The notes: generated by a model not told the origin, from the sequence alone. A stretch of DNA of 64,000 nt from an uncultured Flavobacteriaceae bacterium (GCA_947502495.1 CANNAC010000006.1:124001-188000), one strand, 5' to 3'; positions 35,004 to 45,288 are shown, counted from the stretch's first letter. A program made the numbers and translations.

Positions 35004-35810
35004 CTAGAAACTCCAGTTTTTATAGTCTGCGGAAGCTTCTAATTTATCTTCTACAGTATCTTCTAATTCGCTGAAGAAATCAATTCCGGTTAATGCTTCT
35101 ACCTCATCTACAGAAACCACAAACTTATACAACGGTTGGTTAGAATCTTCATGATTCATTAAAAATGCGATCACTTTCGTTTCACCCGAATTATTATCAA
35201 TCAGCACCTTATAAAACTGATTTGGCACCGACACTTTTTCGGTACCTATGGTTTTCATATTTCCTTTTAAAATTCCGCCAGACACCACAAAAACGCCATC
35301 ATACTTACTTGCCCAATACCGTGTTTTCTGTTCTAATCGATTCCAAACACCTGCATTAAACGCATGTTCTTGTGGGCTAATATTAGAGGTTAAAAAAGTT
35401 TCGTCATGTGCAGACTTACTATATTTTCTATCTCCAGCCGGACAAAGATGTCCGCGATCATAACCAGATTTTTTATAATTCCGCCAATGCGCTGCTCCCG
35501 TTTTTACCGCGTTATCCACTTCAAAATAAGGGCGTTTAAAATTAGCGCTACTTAAATGCGATTTTTTAAGCTCATATGCCACCCATTCTGCTTGTTCATG
35601 GGTTTCGCTATAACTTAAACTATACCCTTCATGATGTACTATCTGCCCAGTAGTACTTGTTGGCAAAAAATATTCGTTGGTATTTGTTTTTACCGTACCT
35701 CCTTGTTCTATGATACCCACTTTAATTTCATTATCGAAATAAGCATCATATCCATACACTCCAATAAGGATTAGGATAGCAATTACAGAATATATTTTTT
35801 TATTAGCCAT
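35004..35810 (-). CDS. DNA/RNA non-specific endonuclease
   Basis: This 268-residue beta-beta-alpha metal nuclease belongs to the NUC1/Serratia nuclease family. An N-terminal signal anchor (about residues 6-24) places it in the periplasm or attached to the inner membrane. The catalytic motif is DRGHLCPAGDRKYS (His121 in DRGH), and SNISPQEHAFNAGVWNRLE holds the metal-binding Asn. It would degrade nucleic acids for nutrients or defence. Its ATG overlaps the TAA of the preceding, broken T9SS gene (shared base at 35810), so it was probably translated by coupling to that gene. Confidence 0.9.
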   Translation of the reverse strand: MANKKIYSVIAILILIGVYGYDAYFDNEIKVGIIEQGGTVKTNTNEYFLPTSTTGQIVHHEGYSLSYSETHEQAEWVAYELKKSHLSSANFKRPYFEVDNAVKTGAAHWRNYKKSGYDRGHLCPAGDRKYSKSAHDETFLTSNISPQEHAFNAGVWNRLEQKTRYWASKYDGVFVVSGGILKGNMKTIGTEKVSVPNQFYKVLIDNNSGETKVIAFLMNHEDSNQPLYKFVVSVDEVEALTGIDFFSELEDTVEDKLEASADYKNWSF

Positions 35811-38798
35811 TAAGGTTTTACAAATTTAAGCTTTATCTTTTTATTAGATTTATCCGTAATTTCTGCAATATACATTCCTGAACTTAAAAAGGAAAGATCT
35901 ACATTTTTAGAATTCACATGATTTAAAGATTGCATATTTTGTCCTAGCAGATTATAAATATTCACACTTTGAATCTCATTTAAATCTTCGACACCATGTA
36001 ATACCAATGTTTCTTTTTCCATATTATAAAAAACAGAAACTGGATTCGCTTCCAAATCTTGTGAAGACAAAACCTGTCCTTTTTGGTAAACTATGGAATA
36101 ACGAGATACATCTACACTACTATTTATATTTAAAGTTATCCCATTATCTATTATATCATAAAACATATTTGTCTGATTATCTTTCAAATAAATAGTTTCA
36201 CTTTCCGGAAAATTTAGGGTTTCTGTAATCTCAAAAGTATACGTACCAGAATCAGCTATATGGATTCCTAAAGGTATTTCATCTAACACATCAAAACTAT
36301 TAAGCGCTTGAATACATAATTCTTCATCTGTAATCGCCCAATATATTTCATTGGAAAGCGCATTAAAGGTTCTACTATCGTAACCATTATTAAAACCACC
36401 ACTAGCATTCGTATCATATCCTAGAGCAATGGTAGATCCGTTACTATCGGCATCACTAAATGTAAGCCAATATTTAATTCGAGTATCTGTTGTTGTTTCT
36501 TCTGTTGTTCTATAAAAAACACTTTCTCCTAGGGATTCTTTTTTAAATGCTCTTTGACTATTTTTAAAGACAATGGTACCAGCTGTATGCACTTTTACAA
36601 AAAAGCCCTGTCCTACAGGAATATAATCTTTTGGACCTCCTTTTGAGGATACTCCTCCATTTACTGGCATAGGAACACCAACAGATCCTAATAAATTATA
36701 GGTCGCATAACCACCTTGATATTGGCTTAAAACATGTGTATCATTTGAAGCAAACTGCTCATAAAAATAAAGCGAACCATCTATTACAGAAAGGTTATCA
36801 TTAATAAATTTAATGGCATCTAATGCCGAAGGAAATGGATTTCCTATTAAAACTTCATCCCCTGCTAAAACATTTATAAATATATCGCCATCGTTTGCTA
36901 CACCTTTAAAAACATATTTTTGATCTACAGCAGATAGGTTTCCAGAACCTTTCATGGTATAACCAAGACCTGGTATAATTGGAGTTGTTGGAGAAATAGC
37001 ATGCCAATCTGCATATGCTTCAGCTAAGCCATTAAAAGTATACAACCAACGCGTACTCCATTCCATAGGACTAGCCAATGGGTTGGCATCATAACTAGTT
37101 GTAAACCCTATAGGTGCAGTTTCCGTTTCTAAATAATTTACTTGCCAATTACCATTTCTATGCACCGGACGGAGCACTCCAATAATTATAATTATATAAA
37201 TTATTAGAACCTTCCTGTGTAATGGTTAAATCACCACTTCCCGAATTTAAAGATGTTCCTGTATGCTTCTGAATTAATTGTGCTTCGCCAACAAAGGCAA
37301 TTGTTCCATCATTTAATATTCCATTTTCAACTTCTAACAGTACACCATCGTTTACCTGTAATGTTGCACCTAATTCCACTTGAACTTCTCTAACATATAC
37401 AGCTTCATTTAGAACACCTATTGCTCCAGATTTCACGGTTAATTTTAAACAAGAATCGGTTGTATTTGGCGCATTAGCTATACCAGACCCGTTAAAATAA
37501 GAAGTTCCATCCCAAACAATTTGGTCTACATAACCTAAGGTAAAATAATCTCCATCAGAAAAAGAAACTCCCGATACGGTTGCTGTAGATCCTGAAATGG
37601 TTAAATCATAAGTCGTTGCGGTAGAAAAAGCACTAGTACTGTCGACTATCAATTGCAAAGGTTGGCAACTTTGTTTAGCTGTTAAATCTAATGCAGAAAT
37701 ATCAAAACTCACATCGACAGTTCCCAGGTTTCCAATTTTACTAACTCGCCATTTTGAATCTAATTGTTCTCTATAATTTACTGTTTCTGTAACAAAATTA
37801 TAGGAAGGATCCTTTTTGTCTTCTCCCCAGAATAAATAATCACCATTAGACAAAGCAGAAGGTGTATTTATTCGAACAATACCGGATCCTTGAGAATCTA
37901 AATGATTACTACCATCTGAAGCTTGCCCTATTCCTGCTACACGATGATCAAAATCACCATTAGCAATATTATCGTTAGTGTAAAAATTACTAGCTGTTAA
38001 AACGATATTATATTTTGCGGATAAATAATTATTTACAATTATAGTTTCGGCCTGATTCAGCTTATAATTATATTGAATAAGCTCTGACATTTCTCCTTTA
38101 GAATAACGATTGTAATCTACATTCATCGTTCCAATAGTTAAAGGCTGATTTGAATTTATAATACTCGTACTATTTTCTCTTGCCGTTAATAGAACGCTAC
38201 CATTACGAGACATAGAGCTTCTTGAATTAATAGGATTACTTCCATCAAAATCAAAACTCAAAATATAATTCTCATCATTAGAAAAAGATGCGGAACTGGT
38301 ATAACGGTTATTTGAATTTACAATATCGGTTGTAAGTTTATTGTTATAAAGAAAAAAGGTATACGCATAATTCGCACTTACAGAATAAGTAAGTCTTTTA
38401 CCTAATATAGCGTGTACATTATTACTGGTATAAAGGCCTTTTGGCTTAAAAACTGAAAAATAAGTAATTGCAGTAGTCCCATCTAAAATATCGGCATCCT
38501 CTACTTTTAACCAATCTCTAACCCCATTAAAGTCTACACTAGGGTAATTATTTAAAGAAGAGTTGTTGATAAAAGATGGTTGTTCGCCTGTAATCGTTTG
38601 ATTTGCATCATTATTATTACCGGAAGCATCTTGCCAATTGGAAACGGCTTCTCCATCCAATAATTTTAAATCATCCACTTTTAACCAAAGGCCATTAGTA
38701 GATGTATTACCAACGCCACCTGGACCGGATTGTGAAAACATATAAATAGGGGACAATAAAGCAAGAAGCCATATTGCTAATAAGTTTTTTTTAAGCAT
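35810..38798 (-). pseudogene. Large T9SS-secreted LamG-like protein split by a 4-bp duplication
   Basis: Two adjacent reading frames belong together. The first, starting at the ATG at 38798 with signal peptide MLKKNLLAIWLLALLSPIYMFSQ, carries a LamG-like domain (LWLKVDDLKLLDGEAVSNWQDA ...) and beta-rich repeats, and stops at 37158 (...YNYWSAPSGA). The second frame, open from 37177 and ending at 35810, continues as (.)PVHRNGNWQVNYLETE and finishes with a type A T9SS sorting domain (GMYIAEITDKSNKKIKLKFVKP). The shift lies at CGGACGGA (37166-37173): removing one copy of the 4-bp repeat restores WSAPVHRNGNW. It could be a true mutation, a reversible slip site, or a sequencing error. Confidence 0.8.
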
Positions 38799-38949
38799 GC
38801 TATTAATCTTAGGGCTGCAAAGGTAGGCAACAAAACCGCTATTAAAAATCATTTAACATAGCTCTTAGACCTTATTCGCTAAGATGATTAGTATAGCCGT
38901 TGATTGGAACTTATATAGCTTCTTTACACCACTAATCGCCATTAACTTC

Positions 38950-38991
38950 AAAAAAAAAAAAAGCCTTTCTAAATTAGAAAGGCTTTTTTAT
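38950..38991. terminator. Terminator between the sigma/TPR operon and the T9SS gene
   Basis: A near-perfect stem of about 16 bp (aaaaaagcctttctaa/ttagaaaggctttttt) with T-runs on both strands; the minus-strand run is longer and follows the end of the TPR gene at 39001. Confidence 0.88.
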
Positions 38992-39000
38992 ATATTTTAT

Positions 39001-39804
39001 TTAATCTCGAAGTTTTTCTAATAATTCTTGCGCTTCCACAAATTTATAGTTTTCAGGATTGCTAGTAATAATTTCAAGTTGTTTTATTGCATTTACTTTG
39101 TCGTCCATTTTTAAATAAACTAATACTTTATACCAATACCCTTTGGAATTATCGAGACTATTACTTTCTATAAGTTCATTAAATGTAGTAAGCGCATTAT
39201 TATACTCATTTAATTCCAAGAAGACAACACCTTGATATAATAGCACTGTAGTTGAAACAGTATAGCTATTTTGTATATAAGCATCAAAAAACAGATGTGC
39301 TTTTTCGTAGTTTTTATTTATAAAAGCATTTTCAGCTTCTGCTAAGGTTGTATCATCAACATCTCCTCTATTTATTAGAGAAGGTAATTCTTGCCAAGAG
39401 TTATAATTTTCGTATAACTCTAAATTACTAGTAGAATTATTAAAAACAAAATAGCCAATTAAAAAGACCACTGAAGCTGCTATTGCTAAATAAGAGAAGT
39501 AGTTTTTTCTATTGGAAGGTTTTTCTTTTACAAAGCTATCATTTACTTTTTTAACAGAAGCTTTGAATGCTTTTGCTTTGTCACTTTTTAAATAATCCTC
39601 CAGCTCTACAGTTTCTTCATCCAGATCGACAAAAGACCAATCTTCTTCATTATAATGCGCCTGCATTTCTTTATTAATAGAAATGTAGTCTACTAATTCT
39701 TGATTTTCTTGTAAAAGCAATTCAAACGCTTTTCTAGCATTAATCGATAACGTATCCTTTAGATAATCATCTGCTTGGTTTTGTAGGTTTTCAGACAGGC
39801 TCAT
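39001..39804 (-). CDS. TPR-containing membrane protein, probable anti-sigma partner
   Basis: This 267-residue protein has one transmembrane segment (YLAIAASVVFLIGYFVF, about 105-121). A cytoplasmic N-terminal part of about 100 residues could bind the sigma factor. The periplasmic part carries tetratricopeptide repeats (AENAFINKNYEKAHLFFDAY, TVLLYQGVVFLELNEYNNAL, GYWYKVLVYLKMDDKVNAI). The gene starts inside the stop of the ECF sigma gene (ATGA overlap), so the two are translationally coupled and probably act as a sigma/anti-sigma pair. A TPR sensor domain for a periplasmic protein signal is inference. A strong terminator follows. Confidence 0.75.
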   Translation of the reverse strand: MSLSENLQNQADDYLKDTLSINARKAFELLLQENQELVDYISINKEMQAHYNEEDWSFVDLDEETVELEDYLKSDKAKAFKASVKKVNDSFVKEKPSNRKNYFSYLAIAASVVFLIGYFVFNNSTSNLELYENYNSWQELPSLINRGDVDDTTLAEAENAFINKNYEKAHLFFDAYIQNSYTVSTTVLLYQGVVFLELNEYNNALTTFNELIESNSLDNSKGYWYKVLVYLKMDDKVNAIKQLEIITSNPENYKFVEAQELLEKLRD

Positions 39805-40364
39805 AATTCTTTTAATTCTTTAAATCTAAGGTCTTTTTTTATCGTTTCGGTTAATTTGTTTTTACACTTAAAAACGCGTTGTCTCACTACAGATTCACTA
39901 TTATAGTCCAACTCTTCAGCAATTTGCTTATACGACATTTTATTAAAGAATCGTTTTAAAACTTCTTTACAATTCCCAGAAATCGCTTCTAATTTTTCTT
40001 GAAAGAATTCCCAACGTTCTTGTTCTAAAATACTTCTTGCTAATTCACGTTCTTCACTTCCTTGTTCCTTAACAGCATCATTTGTTACCAATCTTTTTCG
40101 TTTATTTAATTCACGACGCCATAAATTTTTACATGCAACAAAGAGATATGCTTCAAAAGAAGAGTTGATTTGAAAGGATTTAACCTGAACACGTGCCATA
40201 ATTTGTAGTAATGCTTTTTGAAAAACATCCTCTGCATCTGCATGTTGTCCTTTATTCTCCAACACAAAATACTTTACATTAGGAAAAACCTTCTGGTATA
40301 TTTCTAAGATCACTTTCTCATTATTATTTTTTAGTCCAGTGATAAAGTAATTAGGGTCTTTCAT
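39801..40364 (-). CDS. ECF-type RNA polymerase sigma factor
   Basis: This 187-residue sigma-70 family factor has region 2 (ALLQIMARVQVKSFQINSSFEAYLFVACKNLWRRELNKRKR) and region 4 (LEAISGNCKEVLKRFFNKMSYKQIAEELDYNSESVVRQRVFKCKNKLTETI). The KQIAEEL-type helix-turn-helix would read the -35 region of target promoters. It is coupled to the TPR membrane protein downstream and is divergent from the lipoprotein-CHAT operon, with 83 bp between them. It may control that operon and the peptide genes beyond, which is inference. Confidence 0.92.
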   Translation of the reverse strand: MKDPNYFITGLKNNNEKVILEIYQKVFPNVKYFVLENKGQHADAEDVFQKALLQIMARVQVKSFQINSSFEAYLFVACKNLWRRELNKRKRLVTNDAVKEQGSEERELARSILEQERWEFFQEKLEAISGNCKEVLKRFFNKMSYKQIAEELDYNSESVVRQRVFKCKNKLTETIKKDLRFKELKEL

Positions 40365-40447
40365 TTAATAGTTTGAAAAAAAATTAATTATTGGGTAACA
40401 AATATATATATTTATGAACGAGTAGTTATAATTTAAAAACGAACAAA

Positions 40448-40981
40448 ATGAAAACAAGATTAATTTTATTATTGACGTTAAGCTTTATGTTATTTAATGG
40501 ATGCTCTACGGAAGAAACATTTGTAAATGAGAATGAAGCAGAAACTATAATCGAAAAGACAGAATCTGCATTAATAGAAACAAATTCAGAAACATCTACT
40601 ACCGCCACTAACAGACCCGAAGGATGGACTCCTCCTGGCAGAGAGGTACCTCCTGTAGATTTCGAACACCCAGATGGAACCATGTTATATATAATTGAAT
40701 TCACACCAGGCCTTACTATAACGCAAAAACAAGCTGCTAGAGTTAGATATAGACCTTATCTAGGTATTATGGATACTACGGTATGTACCACGAATCCAGA
40801 TATAGAAATTTGGACTCTAGACACAGCAACTTATAATGACGATACCATTACGGCACCTCCTTATGATTGTTCTTCATGCTCTGTAACTAATACTGAGCCA
40901 GGAAAAGATATTCATGTTGAAGAGGATCCTGATATTATAAGAGCGGCTATAAGCACAACTAATATTCCTTGTACAGAATAA
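40448..40981 (+). CDS. Lipoprotein of unknown function in the peptide-export region
   Basis: This 177-residue lipoprotein has signal peptide MKTRLILLLTLSFMLFNGC (Cys19) and a long Glu/Thr/Ser-rich tether. The compact C-terminal part has YIIEFTPGLTITQKQAARVRYRPYLGIMD, which faintly resembles protease-propeptide (I9-type) domains, and then cysteines in CTTNPD, PYDCSSCSVT and IPC. I do not recognise the family. It is 21 bp upstream of the CHAT protein gene in the same direction, and divergent from the ECF sigma gene, so it is a candidate sigma target. Confidence 0.75.
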   Translation: MKTRLILLLTLSFMLFNGCSTEETFVNENEAETIIEKTESALIETNSETSTTATNRPEGWTPPGREVPPVDFEHPDGTMLYIIEFTPGLTITQKQAARVRYRPYLGIMDTTVCTTNPDIEIWTLDTATYNDDTITAPPYDCSSCSVTNTEPGKDIHVEEDPDIIRAAISTTNIPCTE

Positions 40982-41002
40982 TGTATTGAAAATCAGCTAA
41001 TA

Positions 41003-43636
41003 TTGAAACAGTTAATCCTATTATTTTTTATGCTATCTTTTTGCAAATTATTTGCACAACTAGATAGTAATCCGGATAGTTTACTAACAGAATACAAAAA
41101 ACAAAATGAGTTAACAAAATACGCAGAATTAGCACATGATATTTCGCTAACATATAATACAAAAGGAGACGTTAGCAAAGCGCTTAAATATGGATTATTA
41201 GAAGTAAAATTTAAAAAACACCTCTCCTTAGAAAAACAAAAAAACAGCCTATTTAATTTAGGGCTGTTTTTTTTTAAAACAGAAAACTATGCTAAATCTA
41301 TAGAAGCATACAACAAAGTTATTGACAGCTTTAGTATTGATGAACAAACATATATAGCATACTCTCAAAATGCCAGAAACTACAAGGAATTAGGAGATTA
41401 TTTTCAAGCAGTAAACTACTTAAAAAAAGGATTAGAAAACCCTGAGAAAATAGCAACCAAAAGGCTACCTAGAATCTATTTAAGTTACATAATACTTAAC
41501 AATATGATTGGTAGCCATAAAAGTATTTTAGAAAACAAAAAACTTTATAAAATAGTAGATTCTTTAAGTACTATAACCACTTTAAGTGAGACTAACCTCT
41601 ATTCATTAAATAATGAATATGGTATATTCTACAAAAGTGATTTTAACTATAATTTCAACAAAAGCAAATACTATTATTTAAAAAACTTAAAAAAAGATTT
41701 AGAAAACAATAACCAAGAAATGATTGCATCATCATACAATAATCTTGGAGTTTTATATAATAAAGAAAAAAAAGACAGTGCAATTTTCTTCATAAATAAA
41801 GGAATTGAACACACACAAAAAAACACATACTTAACAAGTCTTCACATTAACAAATCCGAATATTATTTTAATAAAGGAAAAACAAAGGAGGCTTTAAAAA
41901 CATTACAACAAGCACTACAATTAACAATCCCAACTAAGATAGATAGCGCAATTACTTTCTCTCCTAGTTTTAAGACTCTTACTACTTCTAAAAACAAAAT
42001 ACTCTCCTTATTAGTTTTAAAAGAAAAATCTAAATATATCCTAGAAAACAAAGTATTATCTAAGGATAGTGAATTACTTCAAGTTGCCTATACCAGTATA
42101 TCGCTAGCAGATAAACTTATAGACGCAATTAGAATGGAAAGTAACGAAAGTCAATCTAAATTACTTTGGCAAGAAGAGGCTTCCGAAACTTTTATGTTAG
42201 GCGTGAAAGCTTGTTACAAATTAAACAAACCCGAAGAAGCCTTTTATTTTATAGAAAAAAACAAAGCCTTATTACTATTAGAAAACATTAAGCAAAACAG
42301 ACTAAAATTGAGCTCTAAAATTCCTTTAGAAATTTTACAAAAAGAACAAGATTTTAAGAAAGGTATTTATGCCATAGAAAATGAGTTAAATAAAAGTTCT
42401 AGCAAAGTTTTAAAAGATCAATATCACAGTTTAAAAATTGAATACAATAGCTTTAAAGAATCTTTAAATTCAAACTATCCAGAATATTATTCTTCTAAAC
42501 AACCTATTACCATTACCTCCATGGATGCTATTAAAAATAGCTTAGATAAAAACACGACCATACTAGAATACATAGTAAACAAAGAGGAAGGTTTCGTTTT
42601 AACCATCACTAAAAACAGTGTCCACTTATTTAAATTAGACAAAGCCGAAAACTTAGAAGCAGAAATTACCGAATATCTGAAACTCCTACAAAAACCCCTA
42701 AATACTTCGGAAGAACTTAAAGATTACAAAAAATTATCGAATCAACTTTGTAGTTATTTATTACCTTTTAAAAACAAGGACATCCTAAAAAACAAATTAA
42801 TAATTGTTCCAGATTACACACTACAGAATCTACCGCTTGAAAGTTTAAAAAAAGACGATAGATACTTGATTGAAGATTTTGAAATATCGTATACCTATTC
42901 CTTATCTTTTTTAGAAAAAAATAAAAAACTGAAGCGAGAAGCAAAACAAGAGTGTATAGCCTTTGCTCCTAAAACTTTTACTTATGACAACCTTAAAACC
43001 TTACCGAGAAGTGAGGCTGAAGCAAAAACGATAAGCGAGCTATTAAATGGAAAAGTATTATTAGACGCCACTGCCAATAAAACCAATTTCTTTAAAGAAA
43101 TTAACAAACACAAAATTATTCATTTAGCGACACACGCCAATGCCAATGATTCTATTTCTCCATGGATTGCGTTTAAAAATGACAAACTATATTTAAACGA
43201 ATTATACACCACAAAAAACCAAGCGGAATTAGTAGTGCTAAATGCATGTAATAGCTCTTTGGGAGAGATCAAATCTGGAGAAGGCGTATTTAGTCTAGCA
43301 CGTGGTTTCTTTTATTCTGGTGCAAATAGCGTTGTCTCTTCCCTTTGGAATGTAAACGATAAATCTAATGCAGCAATAACAACTAGCTTTTACAAATACC
43401 TTAAAGATGGCAAGACAAAAAGTGCCTCGCTAAGACAAGCCAAATTAGATTATTTAAACTCCCATTCTTTAAGTGAAGCTTCTCCTTATTATTGGTCTAC
43501 GTTAATTTTAATTGGTGATAATTCCGCAATTTATTCCAACAATAAGACACTGTATTACATTATTTTAAGTGTTTTTCTATGCATATTCTTATTTTTTATT
43601 CTAAAAAAACTAAAAATCGTGGGTAACAAGTCTTAA
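41003..43636 (+). CDS. TPR-CHAT protein with signal peptide and C-terminal membrane anchor
   Basis: This 877-residue protein has, in order, a signal peptide (KQLILLFFMLSFCKLFAQ), TPR repeats over about 40-390, a coiled linker and a CHAT (caspase HetF associated with TPRs) domain. The CHAT dyad is HLATHAN (His711) and LNACNSSLG (Cys749). A transmembrane segment lies near the end (YYIILSVFLCIFLFFIL). The start is a TTG at 41003; the next ATG would cut the signal peptide short. A protease held in the periplasm by its tail is the simplest reading. CHAT proteins cut or signal in several bacterial systems. The substrate is unknown. It is followed 41 bp later by the VKOR gene. Confidence 0.85.
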   Translation: MKQLILLFFMLSFCKLFAQLDSNPDSLLTEYKKQNELTKYAELAHDISLTYNTKGDVSKALKYGLLEVKFKKHLSLEKQKNSLFNLGLFFFKTENYAKSIEAYNKVIDSFSIDEQTYIAYSQNARNYKELGDYFQAVNYLKKGLENPEKIATKRLPRIYLSYIILNNMIGSHKSILENKKLYKIVDSLSTITTLSETNLYSLNNEYGIFYKSDFNYNFNKSKYYYLKNLKKDLENNNQEMIASSYNNLGVLYNKEKKDSAIFFINKGIEHTQKNTYLTSLHINKSEYYFNKGKTKEALKTLQQALQLTIPTKIDSAITFSPSFKTLTTSKNKILSLLVLKEKSKYILENKVLSKDSELLQVAYTSISLADKLIDAIRMESNESQSKLLWQEEASETFMLGVKACYKLNKPEEAFYFIEKNKALLLLENIKQNRLKLSSKIPLEILQKEQDFKKGIYAIENELNKSSSKVLKDQYHSLKIEYNSFKESLNSNYPEYYSSKQPITITSMDAIKNSLDKNTTILEYIVNKEEGFVLTITKNSVHLFKLDKAENLEAEITEYLKLLQKPLNTSEELKDYKKLSNQLCSYLLPFKNKDILKNKLIIVPDYTLQNLPLESLKKDDRYLIEDFEISYTYSLSFLEKNKKLKREAKQECIAFAPKTFTYDNLKTLPRSEAEAKTISELLNGKVLLDATANKTNFFKEINKHKIIHLATHANANDSISPWIAFKNDKLYLNELYTTKNQAELVVLNACNSSLGEIKSGEGVFSLARGFFYSGANSVVSSLWNVNDKSNAAITTSFYKYLKDGKTKSASLRQAKLDYLNSHSLSEASPYYWSTLILIGDNSAIYSNNKTLYYIILSVFLCIFLFFILKKLKIVGNKS

Positions 43637-43677
43637 ACTTCTGGAACAATTAAGAAAACAACTAATTCTTAATTATT

Positions 43678-45288
43678 TTGAAAGACACTTTATCCTTTTT
43701 AGTACAATCGCTTCTTCAAAAAAATAAAATTAAAATTGATGGAGACGAATTAGATTTCCAAATACAAAGCCATCCTTCATATCCTAGTTTACATGCAATA
43801 ACCGGAGTATTAAGTCATTTTGATATTGAAAATGCAGCTATTAGAGTTCCTATAGACACAGAAATTCTAGAACAACTACCTAGTAGTTTTATCGCACAAA
43901 TAAAACGTAATGAGGTTACCGATTTTGCTTTAGTTGTAAAAAAAGGTAAAAACTATAAAATCGTATCTAGCAATAAAGAAAACGAAACCATTTCTGAAAC
44001 CACTTTTTTAGAGCAGTTTACAGGAATTATAGTTGCTATAGAAAAAGACGAAACAAAAACTACAAGTCAAGAAAGCACAGACAATATTCAAAAACCATTA
44101 TTTGCTATTTCCTTAGTATTACTTGGGGTCTTATTTTTCGTTTCAAATCCAAGTTTAAGTGCATCCATTTACTTTATTTTATCCCTAATAGGTATTGGAA
44201 TTAGCCTTTTAATCATTCAGCATGATTTGGGATTAAGTTCTAAAATAATAGAAAGTATTTGCTCTCAAGAAAGTAAAACAACGAACTGTAGTGCGGTTTT
44301 AAACTCTAAAGGTGCTAACCTTTATAAAAACATAAAACTTAGTGATGTAAGCCTTATTTATTTTGTGGCAATTAGTATTGCTACTCTTTTTTTAGTCTTA
44401 ACAAAAACAGCTTTAGACGCATTATACATTATCAGTTTAGCTGCTACTCCAATAATTATATACTCCGTTTATTATCAAATAAAAACGGTTAAAAATTGGT
44501 GTGTTCTTTGTCTAGCTGTCGCTTCCGTTTTAGCGTTGCAAGCTTCCGTTTTCTTTTTTACACCATCTAATTTTAATGCAATCCGTATGGAAACCGCTTT
44601 ATTAATAGGATTCTCCTTTATTATAATAGCGTCTGTTTGGTTGTTTATTAATTCCAAATTAAAGCAAGAACAAGCTTTTAAAAAGTTAAGAATCGCCTCT
44701 AATAAATTTAAAAGAAATTTTGATTTATTTAATACACTGCTACAACAATCTGAAACCATAAATCCAGTAATTGAGAATACTTCTGAAATAATTTTAGGAA
44801 ACAAGAATGCGCCTCTAAACATTACAATAATCACAAACCCTTTTTGCGGACATTGTAAAAGCGTGCATAATTTAGTAGAATCCATACTTAAAACACATCA
44901 CAACGAGGTAAACATTACAGTTCGATTCAACATAAACACAAGCAACTTAGAAAGTAATGGTGTATTAGTTTCTAGTAGATTATTAGAATTATTTCATACC
45001 GAAGGGGAATTAAAATGCTTAGAAGCTATGCATGACATTTACAATAATGCAGATGCAACATCTTGGTTAACGAGGTGGAAAAAAGCTTCGAATGCAGATA
45101 TTTATAAAGACATTTTGGAAACAGAAAATAATTGGTGTTTAGATAACAACATCAATTTTACACCAGAAATATTAATTAATGGTAAATCATTTCCAAAAGC
45201 ATATGACAGAAGTGATTTAATCTATTTTATAGAAGACCTAAACGAGTCTTGCAGTATAAACACAAATCAATTACAAGAAACACTATAA
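43678..45288 (+). CDS. C39-like / VKOR / thioredoxin fusion, probable disulfide-forming enzyme
   Basis: This 536-residue membrane protein starts at a TTG at 43678. Residues about 1-125 look like a C39 peptidase fold without its catalytic Cys and His (HPSYPSLHAITGVLSHFDIENA ... FALVVKKGKNYKIVSSN). A VKOR domain with five membrane helices follows. It has loop cysteines Cys195 and Cys204 and the CVLC motif (275-278). A thioredoxin domain (about 355-535) carries CGHC (390-393). VKOR oxidises thioredoxin-like partners using quinone, and this fusion would put disulfides in exported proteins. The inactive C39-like domain may bind leader peptides, as proposed for related exporters; that is inference. 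It lies just upstream of the Cys-rich peptide genes. Confidence 0.85.
   Translation: MKDTLSFLVQSLLQKNKIKIDGDELDFQIQSHPSYPSLHAITGVLSHFDIENAAIRVPIDTEILEQLPSSFIAQIKRNEVTDFALVVKKGKNYKIVSSNKENETISETTFLEQFTGIIVAIEKDETKTTSQESTDNIQKPLFAISLVLLGVLFFVSNPSLSASIYFILSLIGIGISLLIIQHDLGLSSKIIESICSQESKTTNCSAVLNSKGANLYKNIKLSDVSLIYFVAISIATLFLVLTKTALDALYIISLAATPIIIYSVYYQIKTVKNWCVLCLAVASVLALQASVFFFTPSNFNAIRMETALLIGFSFIIIASVWLFINSKLKQEQAFKKLRIASNKFKRNFDLFNTLLQQSETINPVIENTSEIILGNKNAPLNITIITNPFCGHCKSVHNLVESILKTHHNEVNITVRFNINTSNLESNGVLVSSRLLELFHTEGELKCLEAMHDIYNNADATSWLTRWKKASNADIYKDILETENNWCLDNNINFTPEILINGKSFPKAYDRSDLIYFIEDLNESCSINTNQLQETL

Noticed and set aside
37158-38798. Two independent genes at the T9SS locus
   Set aside because: The second frame has no signal peptide and begins in the middle of a conserved block. 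The two frames join perfectly once a 4-bp repeat is removed.
41003-43636. CHAT protein as part of a type III CRISPR or gasdermin-like defence system
   Set aside because: No effector, gasdermin or CRISPR genes are nearby, and the protein carries a signal peptide and membrane anchor.
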